Shown here piece by piece: positions 12,442 through 22,500 of a stretch of 64,000 bases of DNA; the stretch's first letter is position 1, and every line of letters begins with the position of its first letter. This stretch comes from Grammothele lineata. Taxonomy: Eukaryota; Basidiomycota; Agaricomycetes; Polyporales; Polyporaceae. The DNA lies in contig NDFF03000033.1 of NCBI GenBank assembly GCA_002150815.3, forward strand, positions 1-64,000, written 5' to 3'. The notes beneath the pieces were generated by a model. That model did no database searches. It worked only from the letters and a program-made list of their open reading frames with translations, and was not told the origin of the DNA. The translations under genes were made by a program, and so were the position numbers.

Positions 12442-15400
12442 ATGGTCCGCCGTGAAACAGATCAGATTCTTTCATACTACCAGTCCGAGCACGCTGGACG
12501 CACTATCGACTACGCGACTGCGGCTGGGTCCGCACAAGATCCTTCGACTTCAAACTCTCCACGTCCGTCCGCACAGTTTCCGGCACACGACAGCAAGCCC
12601 AGCTCCCCAACCTCGGACTACTCGTCTCTCTACTCATCCGACGAGCTCTCGTCATCACCGCCCGCCCCAGTCGCCCCGGTCGCCTCGTCGGACCCCACGC
12701 TCCCTGCTCCACGGGCGAGCGCCTCGGAAGCGGCATCAAGCAAGCAGTCCGCAAGCGACGGGCGCAGTGAAGCGCGACACTCACGGCGGCCCAGCGTACC
12801 CACGGAGGGCGGTGCGGACAGGCGCAGACTCGCCATCGTGGAGGTAGACACGCCTCTGACAGCGGCGCCCACGCCGGGGCGTAAAAGGAGCATGAAGGGT
12901 CGCGACGGCAAACCTTCCGCTGCTGCAGACTCCTCCGACCCCATGGCCGCCAGCACCCTCTTCGCGCGTCGCGGCGTGAATATCGGCGGGCTCGCGCTCG
13001 TCGCGCCCCCCGATGCATCCCCCCGCGCGTATCGCGACCTCCGCCTGACCCCGCCCCCATCGACCGCGCCAGTCTCGACCGCAAGTGGTAGCTCCGCGCC
13101 TCCCTCGGCGTATCAGACCCATGCGCGTTCGGCGTCCGAGGCTGTCGACGCGTCTGGTTTGCGCACGCGGCTGCACCACAAATCCTCGCGCGACGTGGGG
13201 ATCGTCGGGCTGAGTCCGTCGACGGCATCGGAGAGCCTGAGCCCCGCGAGCCCGACGTCGGACGAATATGAAGCCTTTGTGCAAAGCGCAGGGCTCGGGG
13301 TGCCCCTGTTTCAGACGCCGGCGAAGAGCCGCTCGTCGTCGCCGGCCTACGCGACCCCGGAGCTTTCCGACTCGAGCAGTCCGGCCGCGCTCCGCTCTAC
13401 GCACCTCCGCTTGCTCTCCACGCCCATCCTGGGCGCGCCCATGGACGACGGCGCCCTCACCCCCGCCATCGGCGAAGCCAAGGACGTCCGCCAGCCCGTC
13501 GTCGGCCCCGTCATCGTCAACCTCGACCCTGACCTCCTCCACAGTGGTGCGCGCAACGTGGCTGCCCCGCATCGGAGTTCACACCCCGCCGTGCAGTCGC
13601 CGACGTCCTCCTCTTCTTCCCCACACCAGAGTGCCGCTTCGTCTTCATTGCCCTCTCCCTGGCTCCACTACCAGCCTGGCGTCCACGCGACTGCGGGTCC
13701 GTTACCTCCCCCGCCGCGATCCATCTTCGAGCCACGCGATACGAACCCGCCCCCACGCCCCCCTCGCTACCACACGCCTCTCCCTGCCAGCGCGCGTCGG
13801 GACATCGATGCTATCAAGGAAGCGTTGCAGCTGCCGCAGTCGGTATCCGCGAAGCTTGCGGCACGAACGCCTGCCGAGGAGGACAAACCACTTACTGTAA
13901 GTGCACAGGCACCGCGCCCTTCGGAGAGCAGCAGTAGGGAGGAGACGCGTAGTCAGGAATCTGTGTACAGCGATGAGTCCGATTCTGAACAGTACGTGAC
14001 AAGCATTCGTACAGCTCTGCATTCCGTGTTCATCTCCCTGTGCTTTGACCTGGTAGGCCCTCCGTCAAGCTCGTCTCGACCCCACCCATACATAGGAGGG
14101 AAGGCGCTTTCCCTCCATCCAAGTTCCTTCCTTCCCCTGCAGGCAAGCAGGCTGCGCAACGTCATCAAACCTCCCAATCGCCGCCGATCGACGAAGAGCC
14201 TTCGACATCAGCGTCTCAGCCCACAGACAGCCGCCCGGTAGTAGTCGTTGAACAGGACGAGCAGGGAGAAGACCTTGAGCCTGCAAGACGGCCAGCGTTG
14301 GATCTGCAGCGGGAGAGCAGCTGGGTGAGTCTCCGTGACCATGTCATGAAGCGCCATTCGTCCCCAAACGGCAAGGCTTCCACACTGGCCGCCTCCGTCT
14401 CCCGCTCCCCGTCGGTGTCCGCTGCCTCGTCCTCGTCGAGTGTTTCGCACTTGCCCTCCCTACCTCCGAAGAGCATCCGGAGCGGGTCAGACGAGGAGAA
14501 GCAAAACAACACGCTCGCGCCGAGCGCGTTCAGAGCTCTGACGAACCTCAAACGGTTCTCGTCTCTTCCCCGCACTCCGTCGCGGTCATCAAAGTCGAGC
14601 AAGCGTTCATCAAGTCCGGATCCCCGGCGCTCTCTTTCTCCGCCCCCGCCTCCACAACCGCCTCACATCCATATCCAATCTCCCCCGCGACGACGTGTGA
14701 TTCCCAAACCCAAGTATTCCAACCCGTGGCCACCGGCAATGAGCGCAGCCGATGTAGTGATACTGAAGGGCTCGCGGGAGCGCGCCCAAGGGTACGCTAT
14801 GAAGATTAACGAATTATCCTTATACGATTGCGGGTTGCGGGACTGGCTCGCGTCTCAAACGCGCGGTTCGGGTGAGTTCCGTTTCAGGTGTCTCCGCATG
14901 TGCCAGTCTAAACATCCGCCGTCTGCAGTGTCTCAGCCCACGACACAGGCTCGACGTACGGCGCATCATGCCATGCACGCTTCGTTGCCAGCGGAGTTCG
15001 GCGGCGCGCCGCCAGAGTTGCGGCACGTCTCCCACGGCTCTCTCGCCTCTGAGGCCACTTTCCCTGTTCGCGCAGATGCGTACACCGCGACAGACCTGTC
15101 GGCGCGACCGATTGACGTCGCCCCGACTAACGCCCCGCCATCCATCCTCCCATACCCATCCCTTGCCCAAGCGCAGATCCAGCGTTCCCCTGCACGATCC
15201 TCCACCCTGCTCTTGTCCCCAACTAAGACACTGCTCCCGTTGCCAGGGTCCAAGGGCACAGGCACGGGCTTCTTCGCGTCCCTAGGCCGCAAGACTAGCA
15301 TCCGCAGAGACAAGCCCACGCTCTCCGCGCTCGGCCCGCCGCAGCCGCCCTCGAAGGTGCTCACGAAGCAGCGCCCGCCCGCGATCGCGATGTCGCAGTC

Positions 15401-15926
15401 GAGCCCGCAGCCCACGCGCCCCCCGACGACGCCCGCCTCCCCACCCTCGATCCCTGGCGGGCCTCGGGCCCCGCCCGGACGCATCGCGCGCGCAAAGACG
15501 TTTTCGGTGGGCCCCGCCCCGTCCCCACCTACTCCCGCGCAGCCGTCCCCTAGCCCGCCACGCACGGCCCCGATCGCGAGCAGTGGCGGCGGCAAGTCCG
15601 CGAGCCCGCAGCGGCAGAGCGCGGGTGCAGGCACGAGCGGGAGCCCCTCGCGCCGCCCCTCGCTCTTCGCGCGCGCGCGACAAGGCCACTCGTCCGTCGT
15701 CACCGCGAGCGCGAGCGCGGGCCGGCACGTGCACGTCCATGCGAGCAACGGCGCGATGGCCGCTGCGGACCCCGAGTTCCAGCAGAAAGTGAAGAAGCTT
15801 GTGGATCTGCTGCCGCATGCGGACCCGCAGGTGCTGGCTGGGTACCTGCGGCGCGCAGGCGAGGACATCCTCGCGATTGGACAGTATATCGAGGATGAAA
15901 GGAACGGGACGATCCGGCGGGAGTGA
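12442..15926 (+). CDS. large Ser/Pro-rich protein with C-terminal CUE/UBA-like helix bundle
   Basis: Three exons: 12442-13991, 14057-14871 and 14929-15926, coding 1120 residues. The start reads MVRRETDQILSYYQSEHAGR, a short conserved-looking helix; most of the rest is disordered, rich in Ser, Pro, Arg and Ala with many SP/TP sites. A structured stretch near residues 620-655 has AADVVILKGSRERAQGYAMK. The last about 50 residues, EFQQKVKKLVDLLPHADPQV then LAGYLRRAGEDILAIGQYIE, look like a CUE or UBA-like ubiquitin-binding three-helix fold. The second intron (57 nt, 14872-14928) has GTGAGT and CTGCAG signals but is a multiple of three without a stop, so it could be retained. Role unknown; an adaptor in ubiquitin or membrane traffic is only a guess. 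The long antisense frames are GC-composition artefacts. Confidence 0.72.
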
Positions 15927-17388
15927 GGCCCATCGTCGCCCTTGTAGCCTTGCCTGCTTCTCGGATGAAGTACAGTCATCAACCGCTCGTTGAAACGCTG
16001 AAATTTTGTTTTGGAATTTATTCAAGCAATATTCACGTTATGTCCCTGAGACTTCACATGTTGCTTGTTGAGTATCTTGAGAGAATTTGTGTGTATTTCA
16101 GTGAGAGGAGTGTGAATATTCCATGATATATTCACAAAACATTCATCTGAACGCCGTGGGACCCAAAACGAGTCCTTGAAACACTTGGGCGCTTATCTAA
16201 TCATAATCAGAGCGTTCATCATCCGAGTTGTTTTCCTTGCTCTCCTCGTCTGTATGGCTGAGTAGGAACTCGCAGTACGTAGGTTCGACCATGTAGGCAT
16301 GCAATAGCAGCCCACTTCTCCTCACGTGTGAGCCGAAATTTGCTTGCATTGAGCTCCAAGAATATGCAACCCGTGGCTGAACTATGACAAGGCCGCTGAA
16401 AGAGACAATTTTGCGGTCTACTGAAAATATAACTTCTCAAAGGCTCAAAAGACATGTTCATAAGTATATTTACCATCACTGTACAAAGTGGAGTATCCCA
16501 CTCCCCCGCCCTTGCCATTCCTCGGCGCGCGCCGCGCGGGAGGCGTGGGAAGGGCGTCTAAGGCATCTAAGGCGCCTCTTGAGCCCCGCATCGGTGATCC
16601 TCACTCTTTCTTTTGTAGCGCAACCATTTCGTGCTCGTTTTCCACGATCTTTGTTGCAAATATACTGCGTGAACGGTTGAATAACTCTCAGTCTTGCACC
16701 AGGTGGATCATTGAAGAAATGTAAGTGCTACATGAGCTACAAAGTTTGAAACAGGTTGTGAAACAACATTTTTGGGCTATTCTACGACTTTTTCTGCTCG
16801 ACAACGAAAAGGAGGTCAAAGCTATGGTACTATGATTGAAGATGCTAGAATGTACGCTCAAAACGCGCCCAGAATGAAGGGAATCCGTGAAGAACTCGAC
16901 GTGCAGCGTGAAGGTGTTTCAGGGACTAGTGGTGTTTCAAGGACCGGTTGATGACTGTATATCCTTTTCATGACGATATGTTACTGATTTCCGCTCCGTT
17001 GCTGCGCACGCCTTTGAATATGACCTTCATCCTTTATACGAACGTTACCTTATTTTTCCCGTGTATGTGCGGTGCAGCCCTACGGGTGGCACCGCCCTTT
17101 GATTCGGCTTCCTTTCCCACACTCTCCTTCATCTCCTTGCATGTCACATCGTGGACTGATCTCATTTTATGATACATAGCAGTTGGCCAACGTAATGTAC
17201 GTATACCGCCCGTTCCATTGTACTTTTAGGTCATTCGGAATGCATAGACTCACTTGGATTTACAATCGACTCGTTTTGTATGAACGGCTGTCATCCAATA
17301 GGTACGCCTGCCGGCTTGAATTTCGGTCCTGGTCGCTTGCTTCCATAGGCTGCAATCGAGAGCATTCACGGGACGTGCGCTCGTTGTT
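15927..17388. other. gene-poor, AT-richer convergent spacer
   Basis: 1.46 kb between the CUE-like gene (+) and HEI10 (-). It probably holds both 3' UTRs near its ends. Small open frames, such as one at 16219-16518 on the minus strand, have no recognisable features. An AT-rich inverted repeat lies at 16112-16135. No transposon ends or coding remnants were identified. Confidence 0.45.
16112..16135. repeat. 8-bp perfect inverted repeat, AT-rich
   Basis: GTGAATAT (16112-16119), an 8-bp loop, then ATATTCAC (16128-16135). A further ATATTCAC lies near 16028-16035. It lies about 185 bp after the stop of the CUE-like gene, so a role in transcript end formation is possible; chance is not excluded. Confidence 0.35.
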
Positions 17389-19172
17389 TTAGATGGACGA
17401 CTTACCCCGCTGGGCACCCTGCGCCGCAGTTGAGCCTCTCGGGGTCCATTGCGCATTGATCATGCCGGGGGTAGCGCTAGCGTGGCGTCCACTATGTTGG
17501 GCAGTCTGGGCCAATACGTTTTCTACGTCTGCGGTGCTATCCGAATGATCTGAACGGGCCGTGCTGGCGCTGGTCCTGAAAGACGTGTCCCCGCCGCCAC
17601 CGAACATATGGCGCTGTACTGTTGCTGGTCGTCCCCGTACTGCGTGAGTGGACTGTGGCTGCCTCCAAGTGGTGGTGGCAATGGGACCGCCCCCTGCGGT
17701 ACGGTTAACAATTGGTGTGCGCTGGATCTGACGTACAGCCCGCGAGAATAGTGAGTGGCGATGAGCCTTAATATCAGAGGATGACGACTTCACCCCGGTT
17801 GCTTCCATATTCCCAACAACGGCTCCGACATCTAGCCTTGAGGATCCGCCGATGCTTGCCCCATACGCAGTACCCTGCTTCAATCTCACAGGTTCTCCTT
17901 GGACGTTCAAGCCCTGATTGCCAAGTGGGAGGGGTCCTTCCTTACTTCCTCCGATGTTTCCGCCCAGAAGCGCCTTGCGCTTGAGCTTATCGTATTGAGC
18001 CTCAACGTACGGTCAGCCTTCGCTCCCTACTCAAAAAGAGAAAAAATAACTACCTTCAGTTTATGGTATTCTTTCTCGTTCTCCTTCAGCGACTCCTGTA
18101 GACTGTTTGCCTTACGACGCTCCAACTCCAGGTCACGCTCCATTTCTACATCCCATCAAATGACTTGAGAGTGATTCAGACGCGAAGAACGCTTACCAGA
18201 TATCTTATTGGTGAGAAGGTTTATTTCGCTATTAGCTGTGATATCATGGCCTAGGGTCAGCACACGCAATTGGAGCATATGATGCATGAAAATCACCTTC
18301 TCTGATGACATTCTCAAGTCTCTTTTCTAAGTGTGCGTTCTTCTCCGATACGTTTCGGTATAATGCCTGTTGAAAGGAACTGCCTCGTGTTCGAACCTTA
18401 TGGCACTCACGCACCAAGCACACACGTACTACTCTTGATGCATCTGGTATTGCCAGAAGGACAATGCTCTGCATCGAGAAGAGATTAGGGGAGATGCATA
18501 TGCAGCGAGTGTCAGGGGACGCACCTATTGCATATCTCCAGGATCGTAGTAGGATTGAAACCGGATAGAACGGACTGATATACTGGTCAACATGGATACA
18601 ATACATGAATATATGCGCGTATACGCACGGTTTTGTAGTCATTTGTAGGATGGAGTGACGTCACCTGGTCTCTTGGGGTTGGAGGAAACGCGAGACCGCA
18701 GTAGATTATGGACGTACGACAACATCATCTCTGTTCGTGTCGAATCATCTCAGCAGAACGCCTCGCGTGTCAGTAGAGAGACTTGTCCCACGGTTCCGTT
18801 AGCGGCGTCTCACAAGCTGGAAATGATTCGTGATTTCAACGGTAACGGACGTCAAATCTGAATGGTAGGCTTGCCTGGGCAGAGTCGAGAGGCGTTGAAG
18901 AGTTCATTGGCACATTCAACTACGGCAAGCATCGGCACTCGCGGCTGCCCATCTCTACAAGGGACGTACCACAGAAAATATGGGAGCCTTATCGCGGACA
19001 ACAAAACGTGTTAGTCGTGACATTCCTGGGTATGCGGTTTTTCCTAGGCCTACATGTCGTCTGCGGCAAGTCAGCGATGTTGTATTCATTCTGAGGTGCA
19101 AGGACTCACTACAACCGCCTTGTCTGACAGCGTTTTCCGACATGTCAGTCTGTTGCATCGCAGGTTATCCAT
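17389..19172 (-). CDS. HEI10: HEI10/CCNB1IP1-type meiotic RING protein
   Basis: Twelve exons from 19172 to 17389 sum to 1113 nt, 370 residues, with phase kept at every junction: 19172-19110, 19060-19054, 18987-18970, 18919-18875, 18816-18792, 18671-18629, 18574-18525, 18468-18433, 18379-18297, 18235-18197, 18145-18054, 18000-17389. The RING has all eight ligands: C6, C11, C24, H26, C29, C32, C43, C46 (RCNRLTC, TTCSHIFC, VECANELFNASRLCPACE). Next come LHPTNDYKTSVLSG and RALSFWQYQMHQ, which are hallmarks of the Hei10/Zip3 group, then a coiled coil (about residues 97-165) and a Ser/Thr/Gly-rich tail. Family role: SUMO or ubiquitin E3-like factor that marks meiotic crossover sites on the synaptonemal complex. 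Exon 2 is only 7 nt, and intron 4 (18817-18874) uses a GC donor. The exon 9 start is the least certain junction. Confidence 0.9.
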
Positions 19173-19562
19173 TGCGTAAGATGGGGAGGCAGAGAGAAGC
19201 TGGTGACATCAAGAACACCCGGGAAGGAGAGGACAGACGTGACCCCTTCTCCCTCCACGTGATCCTGTCATAGTAGTTCGGTCGCGGACCCGGGGATCGA
19301 CACAACTTGTGATCATTGAGATCGTCTGGAGAGACTATTACAGAGGGATTGGATGTAGGTCATGCGTAGAACAGATCGTAACCAAGGCGTACACGACTAA
19401 CAACATCAACTTGTCATTAAATACAGAACCGGTTCAAAGGACCACGTACTGTAAGTATACCGACGTCTATCCATATCGAGACGGTCCATGCCGAGAAGTA
19501 TCAAGCATTGTCATGAGAAGTACAACGGATACTGACACACAACAAATAAGAAAGTTCAACGT
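19173..19562. other. spacer between HEI10 and the GAR-domain gene
   Basis: 390 bp between the HEI10 start (minus) and the end of the upstream GAR gene, also minus. It must hold the HEI10 promoter and the GAR gene 3' UTR. No TATA box or repeat recognised. Confidence 0.45.
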
Positions 19563-22500
19563 CTACGGTCTCCATGCAGGCTGAGGGTGGCTCCGCGAAG
19601 GCGTGTGTAGGACTGACGATGTTCCGCTGCGAGTGGACCGCGTGGGCGTTTCCGGCCGATACGATAGGCCCTCCACATCCGCGCGTCTGATGAATTGTAG
19701 GGCATGAAGGGGGGAACCCGACGAAGGAGACGTCTTGAGCGACTGGGGACTCGTTCCGTTGGGCGTCGATAACGCAAATGAAGGCAAGTAGGGACCCTTG
19801 GGCTCGGGAGTCTTAGGCGGGGACATTGGGGCAACGATTTCTGCGGCTTGAGCCAGCGTAGAAGAGCTGATCCACTTTTCCTCTCGCCCACCCACACGCG
19901 GGGGCGACAAATCCGGCAGCAACCTGAATGCGTCCGCGAAGTGGTCTTTGATGAACCTACAGATCATCTGAAGTGAGTAACAGTCGACTAATCTGATACA
20001 AGCAACATACCTGGAAAGTTCCTGCCAACCACCGCCCACTCGAACCATAACCGTTTGCGACCTCAGAATTCGACAGAAACAGAGTTTTGGATCGGTGTCA
20101 CCAATCCAATACTTGCCACTTTGATCCTTCCAGGTGTCAGCAACGAGTTCAACCTTGATTTCGACAGGCAATTTGTTGACAACGTCTCCTACGGCAACAT
20201 CCAGCTTGTTCTTGGGGTTCGCCACGTAAGGTTTCCTAATGGGACGGGGTGCTTGTGCTCGTGGTGGGGACTTCGCCTGAGCCGTGAAGGATAACCGTGG
20301 TGCTCGACTCCAAGATGAGTGCGAAGTCGACGACGGGGGCCGGGGAAGGTTAAGACTCGAGCGGCCCTGTGAAACTGAGGCGTCCGAGATAGCTGGTGAG
20401 GTCCCTCGCGTGGCGCCAGTTTGTGCACGGGGCCGTGGCGATAAAACGTTAGGCAGGGCACGCTTGAGTACTGTGGGGCTTGCAGACGACGCGTTAGAAG
20501 TGATACTGCTCGTGCGCTGCCTTGAAGAAAATGTAGACCCGAACAGCGAGGTAGAAGAGCTTGTCACCGAGTTGGACATTGGTCCTGAAACAGAACGGCT
20601 TGACGAGGCGATCGACAACCGACTTGAGCTTCGTGGCGTGCCAGTGCTGACGGAGGGACCTGAGGCTGCACGACGGGCGTTGGGGGCTGGTAGGGGTGGT
20701 ACGAGGAACTTGCCAGGAGACGCGGAGAGCTTGGAGAAGCTGCCCTTCTTGTCGAGGCTTTGGCGGGGGCGAGCCGCGTCGAGACTGGCCCTAACCCGTG
20801 GACTGTCTTTGGCGGAATGCGAGGAGCTCTTGATGACCGAAGCACGACTGCTGCGACCAGAGCTAATAACACTTGCAGGGCGAGACTTCTGCCCATTAAT
20901 GCGATCCAGCGCCATCGCCTCGAGCTCCGTCCAAGTCTGAACGATGCGTTCGTGCTCGGCAGGAACCCGCGTGTCATCCCTCAAAGCTCGAGCGAGGGTC
21001 TTCATGCGGGACAAGACATCACGAGTGAAAGCTAGGCGGAAAGAGAGCTGTTCTTCCGGAGCGAGCGAGACATCCGACTTGTGTGATGCCGAAAGAGGCC
21101 CAATAGGAGGCGAAGGGTAGCTGTCGATGTGCTCCAACAAATCACTGAGGGCCTCATCGCAATCGCGGAGGAGAACGGCAAAGTCGCCAAGGTTGTTGAC
21201 CCTCTCCAACATCTCCTTCGACGCCTCCATCTCGCTCCGCAGTGAGCGCAAATCTGCATCTACGACCGGCTCGTCAGGAAGCGAAACCGGCAAAGACGAC
21301 GTGTCCTTGCAAAGGGTATTGAAGGCTTTCGTCATGGACTTGCAAGTATTTTCGTCAGGCAGTGAGGAACTTGTTCGAGAGTTAGGCCGAACAACTTGAT
21401 TGATGCCTATTGAGCGGAGTCGATTGCGGAAGGAGAATATACGCGTGCTAAGCTCGCTCATTTCGGAAGAGAAGCCAGTTGCGTTGGCGGAGGACCGGCG
21501 CACGGAAAAAACGTCTATGACAGAGCTGAGAAGACAATCGCGAGCTGTTCATTCGGGAAGAGACAACTCACCATCCACACCAAAGCTGTCCTCATCAACA
21601 GTTTCGAGAGGACTCTCAGCCATACTAGACTCCTCAGCCAAGCGTAAAGCTTCCAGTCTTCGTCGCTCGCGTTCTTCCCGTTCAGCCCGCCCAACTGCCT
21701 CCTGGCGCTCCCGCAGTTCTCTGTCTTCCGCTTCAGCTCTCTCTCGCTCGAGACGGGCATGTTCTTCGGCCTCGGCTTTCTCGCATGCCAGGCGTTCACG
21801 TTCTTCAACCTTGACTTTCTCCAGCTCGGCCATCTCCTTCAGTCGTTCTTTCTCCAGCCTCTCTTTCTCCAAACGGTCCCGTTCTTCTCGAGCCAGCCGC
21901 TCCGCCTCTTCCTGGGCCTTCCGCTTTGCTTCTTCCTGGGCTCTCCGCTCTTCTTCCTCTCTCATCTTCCGCTCGGCCTCGGCCTTCTCCGTCCTCGCTC
22001 TCTCCTCCGCCTCGGCCTTCTCACGAGCAATCCTCTCTTGCCGCTCCCTCTCCTCTGCGTCCGCCCGCTGACGCGCCAGGCGCGCTCTTTCCTCCGCTTC
22101 TGCGTTCTCGCGCTCAATCCGTGCGCGTTCCAGCGCTGCAAGCCGTTCGGCTTCGACTACAGCAGCCTCCTCGCGTGCGCGCAGGGCTGCGGCCTCGGCT
22201 TCTAGTCGCTTCTGTTCTTCGCGTAGACGTGCTTCTTCCGCGAGACGATGCAGCTCTGCCTTGTGCGCTTCGGAGAGCTGCTGTTTCAAAGCCACGACGC
22301 CCTTGCGCCAGGCGATGACCTCTGCCTCGCAGTTCTCAACGGCTCTCTGACGTGCTGAGATGATAGCTTCTCGCGCGCTGACGTCGATAGGGGAGGAAGA
22401 ACGAAGCGACTGAAGGGCCGCGCGAGCGGGGACCATCGTACGCTCGATCGCAGCTTCGTGTGCCTCCCCGACGTCTTCGAGGTTCGCAGACAGCCCAGAT

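Noticed and set aside
12503..15982. Several long open frames on the minus strand opposite the CUE-like gene
   Set aside because: They have the Arg/Gly/Ala-rich composition expected from the antisense of GC-rich coding sequence, with no family features; the + strand reading is supported by splice signals and phase.
16219..16518. 99-codon minus-strand frame in the spacer before HEI10
   Set aside because: No recognisable motif, no supporting splice structure, AT-rich spacer composition.
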